This document shows, piece after piece, positions 44,823 through 53,478 of a DNA stretch of 64,000 nt. This DNA comes from Coraliomargarita algicola. GTDB taxonomy: Bacteria; Verrucomicrobiota; Verrucomicrobiia; Opitutales; Coraliomargaritaceae. The notes under the pieces were generated by a model, which searched no databases, was not told the origin of the DNA, and worked only from the letters and a program-made list of their open reading frames with translations. Numbering within the stretch: position 1 is the stretch's first letter; each line of letters begins with the position of its first letter. The translations under genes were made by a program, and so were the position numbers. Location: NCBI RefSeq assembly GCF_033878955.1, contig NZ_CP138858.1, forward strand, positions 3,561,001 to 3,625,000, given 5' to 3'.

Positions 44823-45923
44823 TTATACTGCTTTGACCACTGTGGCAATGATCCTAGCTTGATCGGCTTCGCTCAAGTAGGGATGAAACGGTAGGCTAAT
44901 CACTTCTTGGGCGGCTTGCTCGGTGTGCGGGAAGCTCTTTTTAGCGCAGGGGAGATGGCTGAACACTTCCTGCTGGTGCAGTGGCTTGCGGTAATATACA
45001 GCGCTGGGGATGTCGGCAGCTTTGAGGGCTTCGCCTAGGCTGTCACGATTCTTTGGGCGAATTGTGTATTGCGCGTAAATGTGCGTGTTGCCGGGGTGAA
45101 TTTTGGGCACGGTCACATAATCCTTGAGTGCCTCGGAGTAACGGGCGCCGACCTTTTGGCGCAGGGCGATCTCTGCATCGCGGAAGTTGGCGAATTTCGC
45201 CTGAATGATGGCGGCTTGTAGGCTGTCGCAGCGGCCGTTGGTGCCGAGGATATAGTGCGACTCGCGCTCTTTGCAGCCGTGGTTGGTGACGGCGCGCAGG
45301 TCTTCGGCGAGTTGATCGTCTGCGGTGAAGACGGCTCCGCCGTCGCCATAGCCACCGAGGGGCTTGGCGGGAAAGAAACTGGTGGTCGCCACATGGCCAA
45401 AGGTGCCGGCTTTGCGGGCGTTTTGCTCGGCGCCGAAACTTTGTGCGGCGTCTTCGATGATTTTTAAGCCGTGCTTCTCGGCGATGGTTTCGAGGGCGGT
45501 GTAGTCGGGCAGTTGGCCAAAGAGGTCGACAGGGATGATGGCCTTGGTCTTGGGCGTGATGACTTTTTCGACTTCTTTGGGGTCGATGTTGTAAGTGTCG
45601 GGTTCGATGTCGGCGAAGACTGGCGTGGCGCCGACCAGTGCGATGGTTTCGGCGGTGCTGATCCAGGTGAATGGAGTGGTGATCACCTCGTCGCCCGGGC
45701 CGATGCTGAGTGCGCGCAGGGCGACTTCAAGTGCCATTGTGCCGCTAGCCACGGCAATGCAGTGAAGAGGTTTGGAGTCGCCGAGGAACTTACCCAGAGT
45801 GGCTTCGAGTTCGTAAACTTCCGGTCCGTTGATATAGCGGCCGTGTTCAAATACTTGAGCGACGGCAGCGTCTATTTGAGCCGCACTGTGTGCGTGGATG
45901 GCTTTGATGTCGATGAATTGCAT
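44823..45923 (-). CDS. DegT/DnrJ/EryC1/StrS-family sugar aminotransferase
   Basis: The 366-residue PLP enzyme has VASGTMALEVALRALSIGPGDEVITTPFTWIS, IEDAAQSFGAEQNARKAGTFG and the PLP-lysine line SFFPAKPLGGYGDGGAVF. These are like WbpE and PseC-type enzymes that add an amino group to a keto sugar nucleotide. The start is the ATG at 45923. Two genes for the minus-strand group (GT2, DegT) share direction with the methyltransferase. Confidence 0.93.
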   Translation of the reverse strand: MQFIDIKAIHAHSAAQIDAAVAQVFEHGRYINGPEVYELEATLGKFLGDSKPLHCIAVASGTMALEVALRALSIGPGDEVITTPFTWISTAETIALVGATPVFADIEPDTYNIDPKEVEKVITPKTKAIIPVDLFGQLPDYTALETIAEKHGLKIIEDAAQSFGAEQNARKAGTFGHVATTSFFPAKPLGGYGDGGAVFTADDQLAEDLRAVTNHGCKERESHYILGTNGRCDSLQAAIIQAKFANFRDAEIALRQKVGARYSEALKDYVTVPKIHPGNTHIYAQYTIRPKNRDSLGEALKAADIPSAVYYRKPLHQQEVFSHLPCAKKSFPHTEQAAQEVISLPFHPYLSEADQARIIATVVKAV

Positions 45924-46011
45924 GATGTTCGAAAATGCGTTTAAAGTGTCTCGGTGATTTTGGGAGTTTTTAGGCTTTGAGATTTACTGTTAAAATTAAT
46001 CAGTTCACCGA

Positions 46012-46887
46012 TCAGGCCAGTAGAATGAGTTGTACACCGAGGATCACGAGTAAGATGCCGAATTGGAGTAGGGGGCGATGCCCAATGCCATGTCCAAAGA
46101 TGATTTTTTCGACTGTTAAGCTCGCCAGAATGAGGAAGCCGAGTATGCCGCTGAGCATGCCAAATCCGCCAAAGAAGTGCCCTGGGCGCTTTAGATAACG
46201 GGTGAGCACGACCACGGTGATTAAGTCAAGGGCTCCTTTGAATAGGCGTTTCCAGCCGTATTTGGAGACGCCATGGGTGCGACGGTGGTGCTCGACGGGG
46301 ATCTCGGTGGTGGTGAAGCCTTCGGCTGCGAGCAGCACGGGGATGTAACGGTGGAGCTCGCCGTAGAGTTCGATGCTGTGGATGGCTTCGGCGCGGTAGG
46401 CCTTGAAACCGCAGTTGAAGTCGTGGATTTTGACGCCGGAAGTGGCACGAGTGGCGGCGTTGAAAAAGCGGGATGGTAGGGTTTTTCCGAGTGGGTCCTG
46501 GCGTAGCTGCTTCCAGCCGGAGACGCAGTCGTAGCCTTCTTCGAGTTTTTCGAGGAAATGGGGAATTTCCGCCGGCTCGTCTTGTAGGTCAGCATCCATG
46601 GTGATGATGATATCACCTTGAGCTTTGTCTATGCCGACAGAGAGGGCCGCTGCTTTGCCATGGTTACGTCTGAAGCGCAGAGCGATAATTTGTTCAGGAT
46701 ATGCGAGCTTTAGCTGCTCTATTTGCTCCCAAGATTTGTCGGTGCTGCCATCGTCTACAAAGATTACCTCAAAATCGCCCAGCGAGTTGGTTTCCACTGT
46801 GCTGGTGATTTGCTCGAACAGTGGCGTCAGGGTAGCCTCCTCGTTGCAGAGGGGGATGACGATGGAAAGTGCAGGCTTGGTGGGCAT
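46012..46887 (-). CDS. DPM1-like GT2 glycosyltransferase with C-terminal membrane helices; last ~25 residues lost to a frame change
   Basis: From the ATG at 46887 the 291-residue protein opens LSIVIPLCNEEATLTPLFEQI, with FVDDGSTDKSWEQI, DADLQDEPAEI (DXD) and HRRTHGVSKYGWKRL, as in transferases that charge polyprenyl phosphate. Two membrane segments follow (about 225-245 and 270-290). The frame ends abruptly at QLILLA-stop. One base of change near 46021 would let it continue as TGLIGELINFNSKSLK to a stop at 45941, the usual end of this family. The intact protein would have about 315 residues. Confidence 0.85.
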   Translation of the reverse strand: MPTKPALSIVIPLCNEEATLTPLFEQITSTVETNSLGDFEVIFVDDGSTDKSWEQIEQLKLAYPEQIIALRFRRNHGKAAALSVGIDKAQGDIIITMDADLQDEPAEIPHFLEKLEEGYDCVSGWKQLRQDPLGKTLPSRFFNAATRATSGVKIHDFNCGFKAYRAEAIHSIELYGELHRYIPVLLAAEGFTTTEIPVEHHRRTHGVSKYGWKRLFKGALDLITVVVLTRYLKRPGHFFGGFGMLSGILGFLILASLTVEKIIFGHGIGHRPLLQFGILLVILGVQLILLA

Positions 46888-46987
46888 AGATGTTCTCGCG
46901 GTAGCTTGCCCATGCAAAGCCCTGAGGCAAGCAGAGTTTGACCTGATAAATATTGCCCTTTGTGGGGCGAGGGCTTTGTTTGGGCGG

Positions 46988-47680
<693 letters not shown>

Positions 47681-47801
47681 GTAGGGACTCTGTAGCCGCA
47701 GGACGCATCGAAGGGTAAATGGGAGTGATTCCTTTTTAGAAGCTACTTGCAAAAAATCGAGGCTTGGGCCTAGTTGATAGTTCGTTCAGCGGTAGAATAT
47801 T

Positions 47802-48152
47802 ATGAACACACTTGCATTTTTAGAGAATATCAATGGTCCGGAAATGATTATGATCTTTCTCGTTGTTTTGCTTCTTTTTGGAGCGGAGCGCTTGCCAGGG
47901 CTATTTAAGTCGTTGGGGCAATCGGTGCGCGAGTTTAAGCGGGCGACTCAGGGCATTGAAGAAGACATTCGTACTGCGATGGACGTTGAGTCTACCTCGG
48001 TGTCAGCTCGCCCCGCAGAGAAAGCAGTTGCGCAGGCAGCGCCTCAGGCGACTTCAGTTCCGGAGGTGCCGCAGGTACAGTCGGATTCTGCTGCACAAAG
48101 CTCCGAATCTGGCGAGATTAAGAAAGCGGCTTCTGAAACGTCACCGGAGTGA
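47802..48152 (+). CDS. tatA: Twin-arginine translocase TatA/TatB-type subunit
   Basis: The 116-residue protein has a short periplasmic start, a membrane helix (MIMIFLVVLLLFGAERLPGLFKSLG) and an amphipathic helix (VREFKRATQGIEEDI), the TatA hinge and helix pattern with FGAERLP. The C-terminal half is an unstructured Ala/Glu/Ser-rich tail. TatA makes the pore for folded proteins. The single gene lies alone; tatC is not in the window. Confidence 0.88.
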   Translation: MNTLAFLENINGPEMIMIFLVVLLLFGAERLPGLFKSLGQSVREFKRATQGIEEDIRTAMDVESTSVSARPAEKAVAQAAPQATSVPEVPQVQSDSAAQSSESGEIKKAASETSPE

Positions 48153-48178
48153 GCGTGTTGTCTTTGTTTGGGAGCCGT

Positions 48179-48439
48179 CTACACGTCTAAATCCATGAAA
48201 AGTTGCTCAATGTTTCGGGTGACTTCTTGCTCGTCTTCTCCGTTCGCTTCGATGGTCAGCGTCGTGCCCATGCTCGCGCAGAGCATTAGAATCGACATGA
48301 TGTTCTTGATGTTGGCCACTTTGTTGCCGGACTTAATTTGAATCGTGGATTTGGCGTCTTTGCCCAGCTGCACCAATTTTGCTGCTGGACGTAGATGTAG
48401 GCCTGCTTCCCATTGAACGATCACCTCGGTCTCTTTCAT
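48179..48439 (-). CDS. HPr/NPr-family phosphocarrier protein
   Basis: The 86-residue protein, from the ATG at 48439, has the phospho-His motif GLHLRPAAKLVQ. The second motif, which in HPr carries regulatory Ser46 (K-S-I-M), here reads KNIMSILML, so the serine is replaced by Asn and HprK control is unlikely. This is nearer NPr of the nitrogen PTS. No EI or EII gene is nearby. It is divergent from the HtrA gene. Confidence 0.9.
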   Translation of the reverse strand: MKETEVIVQWEAGLHLRPAAKLVQLGKDAKSTIQIKSGNKVANIKNIMSILMLCASMGTTLTIEANGEDEQEVTRNIEQLFMDLDV

Positions 48440-48619
48440 GCATGGTTGGACTATCCCATGGGTGATTTGTTCAAGTAAATTTGATCCGTTTGCCACTGGC
48501 GGCTGTGTGGCATGTTGTTGGGGCGTGCGAGGTCTGGCTGCTCATCGAGGGAGAGTCTTTCTTGGCGGATGCGCGACGAAAGGTTGATTTTTGACTCTTA
48601 TTGGCTCCAATTATTCCGC

Positions 48620-50077
48620 ATGCGTAAATGGATTTATTTCTTTCGTAGCAGTTTGTTTTGCTTGGCGTGTTTGGGCGGGAGCTCTGTGCCGGCCGCGGAT
48701 TTAGAGTTGCCGCTGGATTCAAGCGGGATCAATCGGGAGGATCCAAGTTATTTAACCAGTTATGCGTCGATTCTCAAACCCGCGAAAGAGGCGGTGGTGG
48801 CGGTGCACTCGGCAAGCATTTTGCGTTATATCCGGCAGAGAGGTATGGACCCTCGGATGGAAATGCTGCGTCGCTACTATGGATTGCCGACGCCGGAGCG
48901 GCCGGAGCCTGAAGAGATTGAGCGACGCATCAACGAGGGGGTGGGGTCCGGCGTTGTGATTTCTGCAGATGGCTATATTCTAACGAATAATCACGTCATT
49001 ACTGCGCGTGATGGAGAGCCGGCTGATGAGCTACTGGTCGAGTTAAATGACGGCCGTGAGTTGACCGCGCAGTTAGTGGGACGTGATCCTCGCAGTGATC
49101 TTGCGGTGCTCAAAGTCGATGCCGAGGGGCTGCCATTCCTGCCGATTGCGGATAGTGATCAGCTGGAAGTGGGAGATATTGTCTTTGCGATTGGCAATCC
49201 CATGGGAGTGGGGCTTACGATCACGCAAGGTATTGTCTCCGCAACCAAGCGAAGCAATTTATCGATTCTTGGAGAGTCGGGCTACGAGAGTTTTATTCAG
49301 ACCGATGCACCGATCAACCCTGGCAATTCCGGTGGGGCATTGGTCGATGCCTATGGGCGCTTAGTGGGGATTAATACTGCGATTCTTTCGCGGAGTGGCG
49401 GGAGCATTGGCCTGGGGTTTGCCATACCTTCTACCTTTGCGCGTTCGATCGCGCTGGCGCTGGTGCGCGATGGGGAGGTGCGCCGTGGTATGCTCGGGGT
49501 GAGCCTGAAGGATGTGGATGCAGATTATGCGGAGGCATTTGAAGTGCCCGAGGGGGCGGGGGTATTGATCCAATCGGTGGTTGAGGGCTTGCCGGCTGCC
49601 ACGGCGGGGCTTTTGCGTGGCGATGTGATTGTAGGCATCAACGGTGTCGAGGTGCGCTCGATCCAGAAGTTGAGGATTCAAGTGGCAGCGAGTCCACCTG
49701 GGGAGTCGGTGCGTGTGCGTTTCCGTCGGGAGGGGAAGATGCGTGAGTTGGAAGTGGTGTTGGGGGACCCTGAGAATCCCTACGGTGCAGATGCGCAAGT
49801 TGGAGAGTTGCTTGATGGCGTGACTTTTGCATGGCTCGATGATGCGCTACGGCAGAAGTATGGCCTCGATTGGCGGGTTCAAGGGCTTGTGGCGGTGTCT
49901 GTTGAGGCGGATTCGGTGTATGCGGAAGCGATTGAGCCGGGGTTGGTTTTCGTCGAGATCAACGGGGTGGCACCCGAGTCGATTGCCCATGCACGCTCTT
50001 TGTTGGAGTCGCGTCGTGTCAGCCGAGTGTATGTGTATTATAAAGGGCGTGTGACCTATCTGGCGATTCGTCCTTAG
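48620..50077 (+). CDS. HtrA/DegP-like serine protease with two PDZ-type domains
   Basis: From the ATG at 48620 the protein is 485 residues with a signal peptide (ending AAD near residue 25). The trypsin fold has its triad: His in ILTNNHVIT, Asp in RSDLAVLKV and Ser in NPGNSGGALV. A PDZ domain follows (about 295-385, LGVSLKDVD to RVRFRREG). The last 90 residues make a second, weaker PDZ-like part. It removes misfolded periplasmic proteins. The open frame to 48512 is not used. Confidence 0.93.
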   Translation: MRKWIYFFRSSLFCLACLGGSSVPAADLELPLDSSGINREDPSYLTSYASILKPAKEAVVAVHSASILRYIRQRGMDPRMEMLRRYYGLPTPERPEPEEIERRINEGVGSGVVISADGYILTNNHVITARDGEPADELLVELNDGRELTAQLVGRDPRSDLAVLKVDAEGLPFLPIADSDQLEVGDIVFAIGNPMGVGLTITQGIVSATKRSNLSILGESGYESFIQTDAPINPGNSGGALVDAYGRLVGINTAILSRSGGSIGLGFAIPSTFARSIALALVRDGEVRRGMLGVSLKDVDADYAEAFEVPEGAGVLIQSVVEGLPAATAGLLRGDVIVGINGVEVRSIQKLRIQVAASPPGESVRVRFRREGKMRELEVVLGDPENPYGADAQVGELLDGVTFAWLDDALRQKYGLDWRVQGLVAVSVEADSVYAEAIEPGLVFVEINGVAPESIAHARSLLESRRVSRVYVYYKGRVTYLAIRP

Positions 50078-50230
50078 CTGGATTTACATGCCAGAATGAC
50101 AGGTGAGAAATGTTCTTTTTAACGATTAATTGACTAATTTTTCGTAAAGCGAGATCCCGCGGGGATTCGGGCTTCTGATGTCTTGACCTTATAGGCGATT
50201 ATAGAGCATCTTTACTGAGAATTTATACTC

Positions 50231-50746
50231 ATGCAGCAGCATCGCGCTTTAATACTTCGTAGTAATCGTTTTTTAGGTTCAGCTCTTGTCGACAAGGGGC
50301 TGGTCGCTTCGGGGGACCTAGAGGAGGCCAATGGCAAGTTTATGGAAGCGATTCAGGCGGCTGATTTGAGGCGCGCATCGATCTTGTCCACGTTATTGTT
50401 TGATCTTAAGAAATTGGAAGAATCCAAGCTCCTGGATTACTTGGTGGAAGAGTCGAAGCTGGGATTGATCGATTTGAATTATGTCGAGCTACAGTCTTTA
50501 CGGCCGATGAAGGTCGACTTGCCACTTTGTTGGGCTTCTTCGACAGTTCCATTTGATTATGTTGAAGGTACTTATATGTTGGCTACTTGTTACTATATGA
50601 GTGCCCCTGTCGTGAAATATTGGGAGGAAGCACTCGATGGGCGCGTGATCTGGTATGGCACGTCGATGTCATCGCTCAGTCGCGCGCTGGAGCGTATTGA
50701 GGACATACATGAAGCTGAAGATGCCGCGGCCGAAGACGAATCATAA
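50231..50746 (+). CDS. MshEN/GspE-N-like single-domain protein
   Basis: The 171-residue protein resembles the N-terminal domain of GspE/PilB ATPases: FLGSALVDKGLVASGDLEEAN, LSTLLFDLKKLEESKLLDYLVEES and GLIDLNYVEL. Domains of this type can bind cyclic di-GMP (MshEN) or the GspL partner. It has no ATPase part. It starts a group of four genes ending in gspE. Its acidic tail (EDAAAEDES) is likely disordered. The call is by pattern only. Confidence 0.55.
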   Translation: MQQHRALILRSNRFLGSALVDKGLVASGDLEEANGKFMEAIQAADLRRASILSTLLFDLKKLEESKLLDYLVEESKLGLIDLNYVELQSLRPMKVDLPLCWASSTVPFDYVEGTYMLATCYYMSAPVVKYWEEALDGRVIWYGTSMSSLSRALERIEDIHEAEDAAAEDES

Positions 50747-50772
50747 TTTTCTACTACCCGACCTAATTTTAT

Positions 50773-52071
50773 ATGCCATATAGCGTTTTAATTCTAGATG
50801 ACGACGCAGACTTCAACAGTCTGTTGACTGATATTTTCGAACAAGCCGATTACATCGTGACTTCAATTACGGACCCTATTGAGGCGGTTGAGGTCTTTCG
50901 CGAGACGGAATACGATTTGGTGGTGACCGACCATAAGATGCCCGACATGACTGGTGCGGAGTTCATGAAGGTCATTAAAGAGATCAAGCCGGAAGTGCCG
51001 GTGATCATGGTGTCTGGCTATTTGGAGAATGATACTATTCGTGAGCTTATCAGTGAAGGTGTTGGAGGCGTGTTCCTGAAGCCGTTGAATATATTTTCGC
51101 TGATGGAGCGGACTGCGGAGTTGATTGAGGAGGCGAAAAAGATCGAAAATACGTCGGCTCATGGCGTTGTTGATGAGGATAGCAGTGATGCGGGTGTAAA
51201 GTTTGGGTTTTCTTTTCGCTCTTATCCATGTAAGTCAGGCGCGTCGGCTTCATTTGCGGAGCGCCTACATAGCTTGCGAAACTTTAAGTCCACGCTTTCA
51301 CTGATCGGTGAGCCTGGAATGCACTATCGCAGTATTTGCGAGGACATACGTGGGTTTTACGAGGGGGATGTGGAGCAGTTTATTTACCTCAGTGCGGGAT
51401 CTTTCGATCAGGAGCAGGCCTTGTCATTGATTGAGGCAGCCCAGCAGGGCGGGGTCGAGCGTGTGACCTGCGTGTTGTTGGAATTGGAAACAATGAATGC
51501 GGAGCAGAAGAAGCTCGCGACGACACTTGCTAAGCACGAGGGCGCTTTTGAGGGGCTCGATGTTGTACTTCGGACAATATTCTGTGTGAGTGGGGATCTG
51601 GACTCTCTTTTTGATGAGGGGCTGATTGATGAGAATTTATATATTTTGATGGGAACTGCAGAAGTGCGTGTGCCGCCGTTGCGTGAATGCAATGTCGACG
51701 TCGGTGTGATGGCGCAGCAATTGGTGGTTGAAGTCGCCCGTGAAAAATCATTAGCGAGTGTTCCTCGGTTCGAACGTTCGGCTCGCGATCTGTTTCGTCA
51801 GCATGTATGGGAGCGAAATTTCGAAGAATTACGCGCAACGGTGCGTAAGATTGTGGATCAGAATCCAGGTGATGTGATCACCCACGCGGCTGTCAAATCT
51901 GCACTTCGGCTGACTTCCGGGGCATCGCCTCGCACTCTGTTCGAATCGCACCTTTCCAGTCAGCAGGTCGACTATTTACGTGCGGCGGCCATCCTCTTCG
52001 GGGGAGATCGCAGTAAGGCAGCTAGCTTTTTCGACACCGATGTGGTATCGATAGACGCGAAGATTAAATAG
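50773..52071 (+). CDS. Receiver protein with decayed NtrC-type AAA+ domain, copy 1
   Basis: Residues 1-118 are a complete receiver: LILDDDADF, VVTDHKMPDMTG (phospho-Asp), IMVSGYL, FLKPLN. The remaining 300 residues follow an NtrC-type sigma-54 activator without its motifs. The Walker A place reads LIGEPGMHYRSI, the GAFTGA loop is missing and Walker B reads CVLLELETM. LDSLFDEGLIDENLYILMGTAEVRVPPLREC is close to the activator line before sensor 2. The last residues (YLRAAAILFGGDRSKAASFF) resemble a worn Fis-type HTH. It is probably a binding or scaffold protein. Confidence 0.72.
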   Translation: MPYSVLILDDDADFNSLLTDIFEQADYIVTSITDPIEAVEVFRETEYDLVVTDHKMPDMTGAEFMKVIKEIKPEVPVIMVSGYLENDTIRELISEGVGGVFLKPLNIFSLMERTAELIEEAKKIENTSAHGVVDEDSSDAGVKFGFSFRSYPCKSGASASFAERLHSLRNFKSTLSLIGEPGMHYRSICEDIRGFYEGDVEQFIYLSAGSFDQEQALSLIEAAQQGGVERVTCVLLELETMNAEQKKLATTLAKHEGAFEGLDVVLRTIFCVSGDLDSLFDEGLIDENLYILMGTAEVRVPPLRECNVDVGVMAQQLVVEVAREKSLASVPRFERSARDLFRQHVWERNFEELRATVRKIVDQNPGDVITHAAVKSALRLTSGASPRTLFESHLSSQQVDYLRAAAILFGGDRSKAASFFDTDVVSIDAKIK

Positions 52072-52116
52072 CTAGGTCGCTGCTTCTTAGGGAATACACA
52101 AAGAATATATAGATAT

Positions 52117-53433
52117 ATGGCCGGACGAATATTAGTTTTAGACGACGAAGAAAATTACGCAGAAATGCTGCAGGATCTTCTCCGTGAGAATGATTATCGT
52201 GTCGATATGGCTACGCGTCCAGAGCGCGCGATCGCTCAGTTGGAAGAGATCCCCTACGATCTGGTGATTTCCGACTATAAGATGCCGGTGATGGACGGGG
52301 CTGACTTTTTGAAAAAGGCGCGAGAGCTCTATCCAAATCTACCGTTCATCTTAGTCTCAGGCTTAATGAATACGCCTGAGCTGGTGAAGGTGGCGAATAT
52401 GAGTGTGACGCTGGTGATGGAAAAGCCGCTGGATACGGAGAGTTTCTTACAGCATGTGGCGCGCTTTTCTGATCCGATGACGGATCTGGAAAAGGAGCAA
52501 TGCGTGCAGGAGGGAGAATCGGCGGAGGCCGAGGCGGTCGCGCTCAGTTTTCCTGAAGAACCCCGTTTCTTTAGCGCGAGTAGCTTTTTAGCGAATCGAT
52601 TTTTGCAAAGTGCATGGGGCATCGCAAAGGAGGGCACAGAGTTATATCTGCTGGAGCCGAAAGGGGGCGATGCGGAGCTTGCGGTTAAAGATCTTTCTCG
52701 TTGGCGGGGAAATGGTGATATGCCAGTTGATGTGTTTGACTTGCCTACTTCCAATACGCACGCGATTGCTCAATTGCGTGCGGTGCTTGCCGACTTTGAA
52801 AAGAGTCGAGTCGTTGGCGTGCGCTTGAAGTCGGTCGATGACGTAACGCAGGCGCGTAAATTAACAGAAGCGGCTCAGCGTGAAGTGGAAGGTTCGGAGT
52901 CTTTGCTCATCGTTTATATTGTAACAGTGGATAGTGATGACACGTCTCGGGCAGCATTTGAGGAACTGGCCGGGGAGACGGGGGTGGTTCTGCCCCCAAT
53001 TTGTCTACGACCGAGTGATGTGGCGGTTTACGCACGTCGAGTGGCTCGTATCGCAGCCGATCGTTCCGGGCGTAGTCGCTCTAGTGAATTTACAGCTGAG
53101 GCGGTGTATGCCTTACTCTCTTTTGAGTGGCCGGGTAACTACAAACAGGTGCAGGAGGTTGTGCATTCTGCGGTTAATTCCAGTGCCGATGAATCGATTA
53201 CGCACAAAGTGCTGTGTGAGGCGCTTGGTGAGTCGATTGAGCTCGTGTCTCCGGATCGTCGGATCGCTACATTAATGAAAGCGGAGCAATGGCGATACCT
53301 GCAGGAGCAGATGGAACAAGGTGGGCTGACGGCCGCAGAGCTCGCTAAGAAGCTAGAGCTGGATTCTTCGGTTCAAACTAGAGATGACCTTAAAAAAATG
53401 CCACTGCTCCGTGAGGAGCTGAGCCGTATCTGA
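52117..53433 (+). CDS. Receiver protein with decayed NtrC-type AAA+ domain, copy 2
   Basis: This 438-residue protein has the same plan as the previous gene. The receiver is intact: LVLDDEENY, VISDYKMPVMDG, ILVSGLM, VMEKPLD. The AAA+ part has no Walker A, GAFTGA or Walker B motif. Clear remnants of the family are LPPICLRPSDVAVYARRV and LLSFEWPGNYKQVQEVVHSAV, matching the activator line LL.yDWPGNvREL. The C-terminal end is helical without a clear HTH. It lies 45 bases after copy 1 and 45 bases before gspE. Confidence 0.72.
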   Translation: MAGRILVLDDEENYAEMLQDLLRENDYRVDMATRPERAIAQLEEIPYDLVISDYKMPVMDGADFLKKARELYPNLPFILVSGLMNTPELVKVANMSVTLVMEKPLDTESFLQHVARFSDPMTDLEKEQCVQEGESAEAEAVALSFPEEPRFFSASSFLANRFLQSAWGIAKEGTELYLLEPKGGDAELAVKDLSRWRGNGDMPVDVFDLPTSNTHAIAQLRAVLADFEKSRVVGVRLKSVDDVTQARKLTEAAQREVEGSESLLIVYIVTVDSDDTSRAAFEELAGETGVVLPPICLRPSDVAVYARRVARIAADRSGRSRSSEFTAEAVYALLSFEWPGNYKQVQEVVHSAVNSSADESITHKVLCEALGESIELVSPDRRIATLMKAEQWRYLQEQMEQGGLTAAELAKKLELDSSVQTRDDLKKMPLLREELSRI

Positions 53434-53478
53434 TTTTCTCCAATGATGTTCTTTTCCTTTCCGATAGACTCTTAAATT

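Noticed and set aside
50773..53433. Active sigma-54 activators controlling glnII
   Set aside because: Both proteins lack the ATP-binding and GAFTGA motifs, so they cannot be ordinary activators of the promoter at 24 kb.
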